A model generated the notes under the pieces. It did not search any database. It was not told where the DNA came from and saw nothing but the letters and a program-made list of their open reading frames with translations. Shown here piece by piece: positions 22,272-29,687 of a stretch of 29,687 bases of DNA (position 1 is its first letter; every line of letters starts with the position of its first letter). This stretch comes from a virus. Position numbers and translations under genes: made by a program. The DNA lies in IMG/VR virus record IMGVR_UViG_3300042868_000984, positions 1 through 29,687 of that record, one strand, 5' to 3'.

Positions 22272-22441
22272 TTCTTTGCCTTCCGCTTAGGAGCCTTCGA
22301 TGGCTTCCCTGCTTTCATTGCTGCATCGCGTGCTACATTGAGCGCAATGGCAATGGCTTGCTTTCTGGGGCGACCAGCCTTTTCTTCCATCTTGATATTC
22401 TTGCCGATGCTTGCGCGGCTAAAACCTTTTTTCAATGGCAT
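22268..22441 (-). CDS. Small basic protein, DUF6496-like (57 aa)
   Basis: AAGGAG lies seven bases ahead of the ATG, just after the terminator hairpin that follows the coat gene. The product is basic, with the pattern KKGFSRASIGKNI...KAGRPRKQAIAIAL, which I associate with the small DUF6496 family seen in phage head regions. The Lys-rich tail (KAPKRKAKK) is likely disordered. Role unknown; probably a packaged or head-associated basic protein. Confidence 0.6.
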   Translation of the reverse strand: MPLKKGFSRASIGKNIKMEEKAGRPRKQAIAIALNVARDAAMKAGKPSKAPKRKAKK

Positions 22442-22455
22442 TGGTTCGCTCCTTG

Positions 22456-22486
22456 AAGAAAAGAGGGGGAAGCCGAAGCTCCCCCC
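22456..22486 (-). terminator. Intrinsic terminator with TTCG tetraloop after the coat gene
   Basis: On the minus strand GGGGGAGC, the loop TTCG, then GCTTCCCCC form a strong stem with one bulged base, closed by a stable UUCG tetraloop, followed by TCTTTTCTT. It begins eight bases after the coat stop. The downstream head and tail genes have no separate visible promoter, so it probably terminates only partly. Confidence 0.75.
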
Positions 22487-22493
22487 ATCCCTA

Positions 22494-23771
22494 TTACGTT
22501 TGGTTGAAAAGCAGGATGCCTGCCATTTCTGGGTTCGTCATGACCACACCATACAGTGTGTCCAGCGTGTAAAGCGTCTGGAAGGTCAGTGGATCGAACT
22601 TCTTGGTCATGACCAATTCGATACCCTGATCTGTCGATGCACGAAGAACGTCAACGCCAGCGCCATCTGGAACAGCATAGCGACCTGGGAGGAGTTCGAT
22701 CGAATCCTTGCGCCAGAATGGGTTGATGTTCGAAGCAGCAACGTTCAAGAAGTTGAGCGGAGCAGCCGAAGCAGCTGCAACCAATTCAACGTTCTTGTAC
22801 TGCAATTCAGCATCAGTTGCTGGAGCAGTCGCTGCGATGATTGGAGGGCTGATTACCAACGTAGTGCCGCCAGCAGGGACGTCAATTACGCGGAAGGTCT
22901 TCAGTTCGCCAGTCGAACGCTTCGTGATGTGGTGGACTGCTTCGATGCCGTCGATGGTGAACGCGTCACCAGCAACAACGCCAGTTGACGATGAAACAGT
23001 TACAGTCTGGTAACGGTTGTCAACGTTTAGGATGCCGCCAGTGCTGGTCGTTGTCGCCTGTGGAACATACTGAGCTTGAGCGCCAGTGGTGTTGATGGTG
23101 ACAGTTGCAGAGTTAGCAGCGCAACGGTTTGCATAGTCAAGCTTGTAGGTCTGGAAGCTTGCGACTTCACCGACGAACGAACGCTCATATGCGTTAGCCG
23201 ACTTGTTACCAGTGAACGAACGAGTCGCTACTGCCAAGTTGCCAGCCATGCCGTTGTAATCGCGGCTCGACAAAGCGAGGTAACGATCGCCAGCCATAAC
23301 ACCCTGCTCGTTCATGATGCTGTCGCAAAGCGCGATGTCATCATAATCGCCAGCAGCAGTAGCTACGTCAACAACCAGCGTACCTTGAGCAGCAGCCAAA
23401 TCCATAACGGAAAGGTTGATGTCAGAAGCAAGCTTTTGCTTTGCCGAATCGCCCAAGCGACCTTCCTGCAACGCATCACGCAGTTCCAGTGCGTTCATCT
23501 GCCAAGCAGAGCACTTGTTGAAACCGAGGGTCGATGGAACAGAAAGCTGAGTCATTGTCGAAACGTCGCTGGCGATTGATGTGCCAACAACGCGGTCGAA
23601 CGACTGAGCGATGTAAGGTTGTGGACGCCAGATGGTGTCACGAGCGCGTTCCATCGTTACGCCATTGGTGTTGTATACGTTGATGTTCTTTGACAGGATC
23701 AAAGCATCGTTGAAGCCTTCGAGGATGTCCTCAAAAGCAACAATTTCTTCTTTTGAAAAAGCGTTAGCCAT
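22494..23771 (-). CDS. Major coat protein, P22 gp5-like (425 aa)
   Basis: Length (425) is close to P22 gp5 (430). ILNVDNRYQTVTVSSSTGVV (compare VNVDNRFATVTLSATTGM) marks the inserted I-domain. LNFLNVAASNINPFWRKDSI (compare [20 protein letters not shown]) follows. MERARDTIWRPQPY near residue 40 matches MQRSSNTIWMPVE. These are landmarks of the HK97-fold P22 coat with insertion domain. CGGAG precedes the ATG. It is followed by a strong terminator, which would keep coat transcript levels above those of the genes after it. Confidence 0.9.
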   Translation of the reverse strand: MANAFSKEEIVAFEDILEGFNDALILSKNINVYNTNGVTMERARDTIWRPQPYIAQSFDRVVGTSIASDVSTMTQLSVPSTLGFNKCSAWQMNALELRDALQEGRLGDSAKQKLASDINLSVMDLAAAQGTLVVDVATAAGDYDDIALCDSIMNEQGVMAGDRYLALSSRDYNGMAGNLAVATRSFTGNKSANAYERSFVGEVASFQTYKLDYANRCAANSATVTINTTGAQAQYVPQATTTSTGGILNVDNRYQTVTVSSSTGVVAGDAFTIDGIEAVHHITKRSTGELKTFRVIDVPAGGTTLVISPPIIAATAPATDAELQYKNVELVAAASAAPLNFLNVAASNINPFWRKDSIELLPGRYAVPDGAGVDVLRASTDQGIELVMTKKFDPLTFQTLYTLDTLYGVVMTNPEMAGILLFNQT

Positions 23772-23795
23772 TATATTAACTCCGAAAAATTAGGT

Positions 23796-24647
23796 TTATT
23801 TCTTACGACGCTTGTATTCCATGACCTTTGACAAGTCTCCGGTCTTCAGAGCTTCAGCGCGTAAGCGTTCAAGTTGTGAATCAATGGAACCAGACACACG
23901 CCCACCGCTTGTGGTGATTGTACGTTCTGGCGCGGTTGCTGCCCTACGGTTAGTTACTTTCAACTGAGTCTCCAGTTTTGCTACCGCAAAGGCAAACTTC
24001 ACGGGGTCGGTGATTGCTGCAAGTTCCTTTGCACGCTTGGCGCTTTTGCCAATTGCGTAGATAAGCAAAGCAGGGTTGTCAGAGCCTTGTAGAACTATCC
24101 CTTGTTGCGTTACGTCAAACGTATCTAAAGCCGTAGCTTCAGCTTCGTCATAGTCCCGCACCTTTAACGAGGCTCTCGCCTTCGCATAGGAATCAAGCTT
24201 GTCCTGCCATGCTTTAGACTCAGCATCTCGCTGCGCTGCAACATTGGCTTCGGCTGCATCGTATTCGCGTTTATGCTCATACCATTCAGCTAGCTTTTGT
24301 TCGTACTCGTCGGAATCATAGTCGCAACTTTCAAGCGTTGGCTTAGATACTAGTGCAACTGGCTTGGTCTCAGTTGCTGTCGTATTTAGCTTTGCTTCCA
24401 GTTCGCGTATCTTCCGCTCTTTTTCCCGATTTGATTTACGCAATTCACGCACCCAAGCAGGCGCACGAACTTCTTCATCTTGAGGTGGCGATTCCTCTCC
24501 GATAGATATTACGACTTCATCTTCGTCATCTTCGTCTTCTTGATCATCGTCGATGGCATTGGTCTCATCATCCGATTGCTCGTCAAAGTCTGTGTCGATG
24601 TCGATTGTTTCGATATTGTCGTTATTATCCAATTCTGCCGTTTTCAT
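23796..24647 (-). CDS. Scaffolding protein, P22 gp8-like (283 aa)
   Basis: Located between portal and coat, as in P22 (gp8, 303 aa). An extremely acidic N-terminus (residues 1-60, including DDDQEDEDDEDEVV) is followed by charged coiled-coil segments (68-90, 110-165). The C-terminus is basic and helical (LERLRAEALKTGDLSKVMEY then KRRKK). In P22 the basic C-terminal helix-turn-helix binds the coat protein, and this one has the same kind of ending. GGGG precedes the ATG. The call rests on order, charge and length. Confidence 0.75.
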   Translation of the reverse strand: MKTAELDNNDNIETIDIDTDFDEQSDDETNAIDDDQEDEDDEDEVVISIGEESPPQDEEVRAPAWVRELRKSNREKERKIRELEAKLNTTATETKPVALVSKPTLESCDYDSDEYEQKLAEWYEHKREYDAAEANVAAQRDAESKAWQDKLDSYAKARASLKVRDYDEAEATALDTFDVTQQGIVLQGSDNPALLIYAIGKSAKRAKELAAITDPVKFAFAVAKLETQLKVTNRRAATAPERTITTSGGRVSGSIDSQLERLRAEALKTGDLSKVMEYKRRKK

Positions 24648-24664
24648 GTTTTAACCCCATTAAC

Positions 24665-26737
24665 TCACCCTAATTGTGTGGAGGGTGGAACCACATTCGT
24701 ACTGGGTCGCAATGCTTCCCCAATCTTTTCAGCAGTCTCAATTGCCGACTTGCGCTGGTCAATGTCGATGTTTGAGATGGTCTCTGCTGTCTTGGCCTTC
24801 GTTTCTTCCGAACGTGCCAATGTATATTCAGTGTTAGCTTGTGCTTGGATAGCTTGAGCCTGTGACTTAGCGGCTTCAGCAAGCAAGTAAGTGGTCTGTG
24901 CGTCTTGCTGCACGTTTGCTTGCGCTTCCATCATCTGCTGTTGTTCTTCTTCCGTTGGCTTCACAACGCCCATCTGGACTAGCTGCTTACGGAAGTATTC
25001 CTTGATGTCGCCAATGCCTTCACCTTCCATGTTCATGATAGCCATAGCTTGCAGAACCTGTTGGGTTGTTGGATCGGTGGTAACTTGCATCATGCCTGTA
25101 AGCGCACGCACTGTTGCATCGCGGCGGCTGCTAAACGATGGGCCAACGTCTACGGCAACATCAAACAAGGCATCGCCCAGGTTGTTCTCGTAAATCACTT
25201 CGCCTGTTTCTTCGTCGATCTGTGGCTTCATCAGTTCGATCGAACCAACTTCCTCCATAGAGCCAACAGTCTTCATCTTGCGCTTTTCTTCAACGTAGAT
25301 GTCTTTCGCCATTGAAAGCCATATCTCACCACAGCGCCGCACAGCCTTAGCCATGTTGCTCATGTAGATGAACGTCTGCATATCAAGGCGTGTCTGGATT
25401 AGCTCAACAGCCTTGCCACTGATATTGCTAACCATCTTGTCTGATTGCTGGTTGTTACCCAGTATTTCAGCCATGTCTGATTCTGTAATCTGCAACAGCG
25501 CAGCCATCGCTGGTGGAATCTGTGGCGACTTGGTGTATGCAACAGGCCCAGAAGCTTGAGTCTCGCCATTAGGGCCTGTGATTGGATTGACCAGAAGATA
25601 AGGATAGTTGCGGAGGTTATCTTCAGCCCACATCACTTGGTGACCAGAAACTTGCTCAGGAAGCAGGATTGGCTTTTCAACAGAGGAAAGCGCACTGATC
25701 TCACCCAGCTTCGATAGCTGCATATTCTTCAGGCGCTGCGGGTCTTTCGCTAGGCGCACTTGGCCCATGCAACGCTCGACGTTATCAACAAACCAACGCT
25801 TGCCATAGACAGGAACGATCGGAATGTTCTTGCCAGCAATGTAGCCCATATCGTCAAGGATGCCACCACCGCTCATAATGTACTTGCGGACGCGCTTACG
25901 CTTAGTACGCTTCTGGCGCACTTCTACAGTGCCAATAGCAGCAAGCGTTTCCTCTAGCGTTTCGTCTGCGTCGAAGTCTGCTTGCGTGTAGCGTTCTTCC
26001 TCGCCTTGAATCGTCAGGAAGATACGGACTGTCTCACGCACTTCTTCAACGCGATAGTATTCAGCGACGAACACAACGTCAGGCGTATCCCAATCGAATT
26101 CGTATTGATGAATCTCTTTAGGCCATGTCGTTGGGTCATCATTCCATTCAGCTTTGTAAGCGTCATAGGTCATGGAATATAGAACGAAGCAATACTTAGC
26201 GTCGGCTTTGTCCTGGCGCTTAGAGTCAAGATCGAAGAACACAGAGCTATCAGCGTCATAGATTGGCTCTATGCGGATGCGCTGGCGTTCATCCTCGTCG
26301 TTCTCATCATCTTCATACGCAGTGCGTAAGCGCCATGCGCCAATGCCACCGCCAACAGCTTCCTCAAAAGCGTTGTCGTATGCTTCTTCTGCGCCGCTGT
26401 CCCGTTCGTCTGCACGATAAAGGCCATTGCAAGTCTCAGCTAGTTTTTCATCCGTGTCGCCATCTTTGCTTACAAAGTCTACAGCGATGCGGTTATTTCG
26501 ATATTCGTTGATGATACGAATGACGCTAAGGTGAATCTTGTTTACCTCGAAGCGCGGCTTGTTTTCGTATTGCTCACCTAATGGGCCTTCCCATTGTGCG
26601 CCAGCGATTGAATAGAAACGTCTGTCCTGAAGGCACTGCAGGCGCTCATCACGGACTGAGGATTGAACACGATCGAACTCCGTCATCGCCTGTTGATGGA
26701 TGTTCGCAAACCTTTGTTCTCTATTCAGTCGAGCCAT
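24665..26737 (-). CDS. Portal protein, P22 gp1-like (690 aa)
   Basis: The size (690; P22 gp1 is 725) and the order terminase-portal-scaffold-coat identify it. The N-terminal helical region includes IHLSVIRIINEYRNNR (about 79-94) and VDFVSKDGDTDEKLAE, a pattern of P22-type portals. The C-terminal 110 residues are a long Gln/Ala-rich helix, matching the helical barrel of P22 portals. Its ATG immediately follows the terL stop. The twelve-subunit ring is the DNA channel, packaging motor base and tail attachment site. Confidence 0.85.
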   Translation of the reverse strand: MARLNREQRFANIHQQAMTEFDRVQSSVRDERLQCLQDRRFYSIAGAQWEGPLGEQYENKPRFEVNKIHLSVIRIINEYRNNRIAVDFVSKDGDTDEKLAETCNGLYRADERDSGAEEAYDNAFEEAVGGGIGAWRLRTAYEDDENDEDERQRIRIEPIYDADSSVFFDLDSKRQDKADAKYCFVLYSMTYDAYKAEWNDDPTTWPKEIHQYEFDWDTPDVVFVAEYYRVEEVRETVRIFLTIQGEEERYTQADFDADETLEETLAAIGTVEVRQKRTKRKRVRKYIMSGGGILDDMGYIAGKNIPIVPVYGKRWFVDNVERCMGQVRLAKDPQRLKNMQLSKLGEISALSSVEKPILLPEQVSGHQVMWAEDNLRNYPYLLVNPITGPNGETQASGPVAYTKSPQIPPAMAALLQITESDMAEILGNNQQSDKMVSNISGKAVELIQTRLDMQTFIYMSNMAKAVRRCGEIWLSMAKDIYVEEKRKMKTVGSMEEVGSIELMKPQIDEETGEVIYENNLGDALFDVAVDVGPSFSSRRDATVRALTGMMQVTTDPTTQQVLQAMAIMNMEGEGIGDIKEYFRKQLVQMGVVKPTEEEQQQMMEAQANVQQDAQTTYLLAEAAKSQAQAIQAQANTEYTLARSEETKAKTAETISNIDIDQRKSAIETAEKIGEALRPSTNVVPPSTQLG

Positions 26738-27961
26738 TTACCACCTACTCACAGTTGCCAAAGGTTGCACATCGAAAGTCTTTGGAGGGACTGCTCGACG
26801 TATGGCCTCGCACGCATAACGTAGCGCATCTATAAGGTGATTATCACGATCCGCAAGGATTGGCAAGATTTGTCCTGTCAAGGGGTCAGTTTTATAACTA
26901 TAGCACGTTAATTCGTCGATCGTGTGCTGGCAGCGAGGGTGGACAACGATGTCATATGACTTCAACCATTCGACGCCTTCCTCTACAGACTTAGGCCCTT
27001 TTACTGCAGCCATAATCTTTGGGAAGCCATGTTTACGCATATGGCTAATCGTTTCAGGTCTGGCGCTATCAGCAACGATGGGCCACTTCTCAGACTCAGG
27101 AATGGTGAAGAACAGGTCAGGCGTGTCCATAATCTCGCAGCCAACGCGATAGGCTTCGTGATCGACATAGATTGTGCGGCCAACAACATGGCAGCGGATT
27201 AGAACAGTCGGGTCAGATGCAAAGCCCCAGTCAGCGCCGAAGCGATGTGTTGCGTCCTCTGGCGTTTCAAAGTCTTCTATCTTCCAGTTGCGGAATACAC
27301 GGGCTTCGCTGTTCGATGCGTAGCTTCCCAGCCAAACGTGCTTGTATTTGTCAGGGTCGCGCTCTCGATCGTATTCCATCTCCGCTTTAAGCACATCAGG
27401 GAACCAAGGATTGTCTCGATAGTTTACCTGAGAAACCACAGCATCAGGTGGTGGCGTTTCACCACGCAGCAACATATCGATCGGGTCACTGCTGTTCAAT
27501 GGGTTCCATGTAAACCACAGTTCGCTGTCTGGCTTACGGATTGTCGGACGCAATAGATCGAGCGAGCGTTGCGATAGCGTCTGGGCTTCTTCTACCCAAG
27601 CGCAGTCGTAACCTTCCAGCGACTTGATTGAATCAGCAGTGTGGTTCTGCATCCCCTGGAAGATGATTAGGCCATCGCCATGCAGGGATTTTATCTGAGT
27701 CTCTTGAATCTCAAAGTAATCCTGAACGCCAAGTTGCTCAATCTTTATCTCAAGCAAACGCTTGACGGACTGCGATAGCGACTTCTGAATCTCACGAACG
27801 CAAACGGTTCTGCGCCGCTGATCCATAACGTGCGCTTCGATAACCATTTCAGCAAAGGCATGGCTCTTACCCGATCCACGACCACCATGTGCGCCTTTAT
27901 AGCGGCTAGGCTTTAGGAATGGCTTGAACCATCGCGGTGTTTTAATCTTCAGCGTTGTCAT
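26738..27961 (-). CDS. terL: Terminase large subunit, PBSX-type (407 aa)
   Basis: Walker A at residues 26-33 (GGRGSGKS), Walker B CAWVEEA (120-126, with catalytic Glu), and the coupling motif TWNP (151-154). The nuclease domain shows D244 (GADWGF), D298 (VADSARPE) and DRDNHLIDALRYA (371-383). All motor and nuclease residues appear intact. The start overlaps the terS gene by 20 bases. It packages DNA into procapsids through the portal and cuts the concatemer. The packaging mode (headful or cos) cannot be decided from sequence alone; the P22-type portal makes headful plausible. Confidence 0.92.
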   Translation of the reverse strand: MTTLKIKTPRWFKPFLKPSRYKGAHGGRGSGKSHAFAEMVIEAHVMDQRRRTVCVREIQKSLSQSVKRLLEIKIEQLGVQDYFEIQETQIKSLHGDGLIIFQGMQNHTADSIKSLEGYDCAWVEEAQTLSQRSLDLLRPTIRKPDSELWFTWNPLNSSDPIDMLLRGETPPPDAVVSQVNYRDNPWFPDVLKAEMEYDRERDPDKYKHVWLGSYASNSEARVFRNWKIEDFETPEDATHRFGADWGFASDPTVLIRCHVVGRTIYVDHEAYRVGCEIMDTPDLFFTIPESEKWPIVADSARPETISHMRKHGFPKIMAAVKGPKSVEEGVEWLKSYDIVVHPRCQHTIDELTCYSYKTDPLTGQILPILADRDNHLIDALRYACEAIRRAVPPKTFDVQPLATVSRW

Positions 27962-28346
27962 CGATCACTTCACGCTGGATGTGTGTAACCAGATTGCCTG
28001 TGAGATTCAACTTGGATGGAGCGTCAAGGCCAATCATTGCGTTGATAGCTTTTACAGCGTTCACTTTGTCGCTTGGCTTTGCGTCAGAGTCCAATCCCTT
28101 GGCTATCGTAGACAGAACATCAAGGCTATCTGCCATCGTCCAAACAACACGTTCAGCAACGGCTGCTCGTAATTCAGCAACCCTTGTTGAAACGTCAGTA
28201 TTACTCATTAGCTTTGATGCGTTAGCTTGGCACGTTTCAGGCTTAGTTGTCGGCTTAACGTCAAAGGCGGCTCTGTAAGCGTCTGCCTGTGTTTTACCTG
28301 ATGCTACTTCGTGAGCGAATCGCTCTTGTTTTGGTGTTAACGCCAT
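27942..28346 (-). CDS. terS: Terminase small subunit (134 aa)
   Basis: LTPKQERFAHEVASGKTQAD (residues 3-22) is the classic opening of the Terminase_2 small subunit family: an HTH for DNA recognition. A helical middle and a C-terminal tail for terL binding follow. GGAAG precedes the ATG, and a promoter-like pair lies at 28381-28409. It should recognise the packaging start site and stimulate terL. Its C-terminus overlaps terL. Confidence 0.85.
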   Translation of the reverse strand: MALTPKQERFAHEVASGKTQADAYRAAFDVKPTTKPETCQANASKLMSNTDVSTRVAELRAAVAERVVWTMADSLDVLSTIAKGLDSDAKPSDKVNAVKAINAMIGLDAPSKLNLTGNLVTHIQREVIDDNAED

Positions 28347-28380
28347 TTGTCTCAGCTTCCATAAAAGGTCTGGTGCTGCC

Positions 28381-28409
28381 AGTATAGAGACTATGGTTCA
28401 TTAGGGCAA
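28381..28409 (-). promoter_or_regulatory. Possible late promoter ahead of terS
   Basis: On the minus strand TTGCCC (28409-28404), a 17-base spacer, and TATACT (28386-28381) lie across the end of the methyltransferase gene, 35 bases before the terS start. The -10 is five of six to consensus, the -35 four of six. It is the only such pair I noticed at the start of the long late operon; a phage-specific promoter type cannot be excluded. Confidence 0.4.
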
Positions 28410-29138
28410 GGCTTGGATAAACATATCGCCTTGTCGCTGCGCTTTATCTAATCGTTCACAAGCAAGTTGGAAATAGGCTTCGTTCTGTTCAACGCCGATA
28501 AACTTGCGGCCTGCCATAACGGCGGCAACGCCTGTTGTTCCCGAACCCATAAATGGATCTAAAATTGTCTGCCCCGCATTTGTGAAGTCTGCAATTATTT
28601 CGGACATTAAGCGACGCGGCTTTTCAGTAGGATGCCTACCAGTGCGTTCAGCGTTGTTAACCAAGTGCGTATAAACACCACGCTTGCCACCAGCATTCCA
28701 TTTAGCGTGGCCTGTACCTGCCCATGCACAAACAAAATTTTCAGCGCCTTGTGCTGGCCCCTGCCCATTAAGCTGTGGCGTAGAGTCTGGCTTTACCCAA
28801 ACACAAGCTCGTTTGTATTTCATAGGGCTAGCATTAATGTGTTCAGCCCATTGCCATACTCCCTCAACAGTGCAGAAAGCAATAAACCATCCTTGGCAAA
28901 TGTCAGATGACGTAGCTACAAAAGGCTCACGAATATCGTCAATTGCGTCAAAGTTTATTTCTTTTAATTCCGGCCCCGAGTCTTTCCGCAAATTGGAAAG
29001 ATGAGCCTTAGCTGCGTGTAGTGATGCTTCATAAGGCGGATCACAGATAATGTGGTCAACAACGCCAATCTCTGGCATGATGTCCAAGCAGTTGCCAAAA
29101 TAAAGCGTGGCGTTGCCAATGATGACAGGCTCAACCAT
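28401..29138 (-). CDS. DNA methyltransferase, beta class, probably N6-adenine (245 aa)
   Basis: Catalytic motif DPPY at 33-36 comes before the SAM-binding motif DPFMGSGTTG at 194-203, with HPTEKP at 169-174. This order is the beta class of amino-methyltransferases. DPPY (rather than SPPY) favours N6-adenine over N4-cytosine; target sequence unknown. No restriction endonuclease is next to it, so it is probably an orphan enzyme that protects phage DNA or regulates packaging or gene expression. The start overlaps the DUF3310 gene by eight bases. Length is normal for an orphan phage enzyme. Confidence 0.85.
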   Translation of the reverse strand: MVEPVIIGNATLYFGNCLDIMPEIGVVDHIICDPPYEASLHAAKAHLSNLRKDSGPELKEINFDAIDDIREPFVATSSDICQGWFIAFCTVEGVWQWAEHINASPMKYKRACVWVKPDSTPQLNGQGPAQGAENFVCAWAGTGHAKWNAGGKRGVYTHLVNNAERTGRHPTEKPRRLMSEIIADFTNAGQTILDPFMGSGTTGVAAVMAGRKFIGVEQNEAYFQLACERLDKAQRQGDMFIQALP

Positions 29139-29355
29139 TCTCTAACTCAATCAGCTTTGACAGATAGTGCTGCGCCTTCATTAAATCCTCAATGCCGTTC
29201 TTGTCACGATAGCGTGCAAGGTACTTTATGCAGTTCCCTTGCAGAAATCCTGAGAAAGCTTCTGCCGACATCCAGGACTCCATTGCTTGCCAGGGCTGAA
29301 CGCTCTTTGAGGCGTAATGATTTCCACCTACTTGATGTGAATTAATATTCTCCAT
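29131..29355 (-). CDS. DUF3310 (SaV-like) protein (74 aa)
   Basis: Contains the family pattern QVGGNHYASKSVQPWQAMES and FSGFLQGNCIKYLARYRDK, ending DLMKAQHYLSKLIE. Phage DUF3310 proteins are small, often in replication regions, and sometimes annotated as nucleotide-kinase-like without proof. I choose the ATG at 29355 because AGGAGG lies six bases before it. ATGs at 29358 and 29388 are alternatives. Overlaps the upstream HTH gene by 14 bases and the methyltransferase gene by eight. Confidence 0.75.
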   Translation of the reverse strand: MENINSHQVGGNHYASKSVQPWQAMESWMSAEAFSGFLQGNCIKYLARYRDKNGIEDLMKAQHYLSKLIELENG

Positions 29356-29566
29356 CATCTTCCTCCTCGTCGTAATCAAACGGATCATAGCCCTTCAGCA
29401 TTGCATCTACTGCAACCATGATAGGCCCAGTGATACGCACCTTGCCAGCTTCCATCTTGCGAATGGTTGTGCCGCCATTGTCAGGCGATAGGCGGAGAGC
29501 GTCCGCCATCTCGTTTACGCTATAGCCCATGAACGCTCTGGCTAGTTTAAGCTTTGCTGGCGTCAT
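29342..29566 (-). CDS. Small HTH protein with acidic tail (74 aa)
   Basis: The frame is open to 29683. I choose the ATG at 29566, which overlaps the upstream stop as ATGA and has GGAAG upstream. Residues 4-50 (LKLARAFMGYSVNEMADALR, then TTIRKMEAGKVRIT) fit an Xre-type helix-turn-helix. The tail is very acidic (FDYDEEEDDGEY). It could be a small transcription regulator of the early or middle genes. The extra 39 residues of the longer frame are read over the neighbouring HTH gene and are probably not translated. Confidence 0.6.
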   Translation of the reverse strand: MTPAKLKLARAFMGYSVNEMADALRLSPDNGGTTIRKMEAGKVRITGPIMVAVDAMLKGYDPFDYDEEEDDGEY

Positions 29567-29687
29567 GCTTCTTCCATCTCTGCTGCCGCTGCCATCTTCT
29601 GCAGTGAGTGAACAATGGTGCTGTGATCGCGGTTCATAATTCTTCCAATCTCTGTGGTTGAATAGCCCTTGCCTCTCATCCACACAA
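29563..29687 (-). CDS. Partial protein with DnaA domain IV-like HTH (last 40 aa)
   Basis: Only the C-terminal end is inside the window; the gene continues beyond 29687. GYSTTEIGRIMNRDHSTIVH followed by SLQKM aligns by eye with the DnaA domain IV signature (RDHTTVLHACRKI in E. coli DnaA), the part that binds DnaA boxes. An Ala/Glu-rich tail ends it. Possible roles are a DnaA-box-binding replication or regulatory protein, or a small HTH regulator of this type. The stop overlaps the next gene as ATGA. Confidence 0.6.
   Translation of the reverse strand, partial: VWMRGKGYSTTEIGRIMNRDHSTIVHSLQKMAAAAEMEEA

Noticed and set aside
22338-23579. Plus-strand open frames of 216 and 167 codons over the coat gene
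   Set aside because: Antisense shadows of a clear P22-type coat gene. No ribosome site and no recognisable domain.
29342-29683. Long form (113 aa) of the small HTH gene
   Set aside because: The first 39 residues have low-complexity content and are read over the DnaA domain IV-like gene. The ATG at 29566 overlaps the upstream stop.
1-29687. Integrase, attachment site, CRISPR array, tRNA genes and insertion sequences
   Set aside because: I looked for recombinase motifs, regularly spaced repeats, tRNA-like cloverleaf ends and terminal inverted repeats and saw none that I could support.

Overview
This window is part of the genome of a tailed double-stranded DNA phage. The structural genes point to a podovirus with a P22-type head and tail machine. 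In order on the minus strand from the right there are a small and a large terminase, a long P22-type portal, an acidic scaffold, a P22 gp5-type coat protein with an insertion domain, gp4-type and gp10-type tail-closure proteins, DNA-ejection proteins, and a tailspike with a P22-type head-binding domain. The host should be Gram-negative, because the lysis genes include an inner-membrane spanin and an outer-membrane lipoprotein spanin. I see no integrase, repressor, attachment site, tRNA, IS element or CRISPR array, so lifestyle cannot be decided from this window. The exact host is not visible.

Layout. (1) Bases 1-2004, plus strand: one small gene followed by a clear intrinsic terminator (278-315). 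A sigma70-like promoter (334-362, 17-base spacer) follows, and then a run of eight tiny genes (408-2004), nearly all joined by ATGA stop/start overlaps. One of them is a Lar-like zinc-ribbon (restriction alleviation) protein. This looks like an early, host-takeover operon. (2) Bases 2007-5735, minus strand: the lysis end of the late operon. In transcription order it has several small membrane proteins and lipoproteins, two related two-helix membrane proteins (one ending in an EF-hand-like loop), a GH19 endolysin, a one-helix membrane protein, overlapping spanins, and an HTH-metallophosphoesterase. (3) Bases 5781-10926, minus: two beta-helix tailspikes and a fibre protein. (4) Bases 10985-16028, minus: DNA-ejection proteins and a small M15-type peptidase. 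(5) Bases 16021-22441, minus: head-tail joining, tail closure and small virion proteins, including several very basic mini-proteins. (6) Bases 22494-28346, minus: coat, scaffold, portal and terminase. A terminator with a TTCG tetraloop follows the coat gene, and a possible late promoter lies ahead of terS. (7) Bases 28401-29687, minus: a beta-class DNA methyltransferase, a DUF3310 protein, a small HTH protein and a truncated DnaA domain IV-like HTH protein.

How it fits together: the plus-strand operon and the right-end genes are probably early or middle functions (anti-restriction, DNA modification, regulation). The minus strand from 28346 down to 2007 reads as one long late operon of packaging, head, tail, ejection, adsorption and lysis. 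The two transcription units converge at 2004/2007 with only two bases between the stop codons.

The most distinctive signals are a hairpin placed exactly between a perfect Shine-Dalgarno and a GTG start (14469-14498), a pair of tandem membrane paralogues with a calcium-loop-like tail on one of them (4330-5089), several basic mini-genes shorter than usual annotation cut-offs, and a chain of coupled micro-genes in the early operon. All protein family calls were made by eye from sequence motifs. No search was run.
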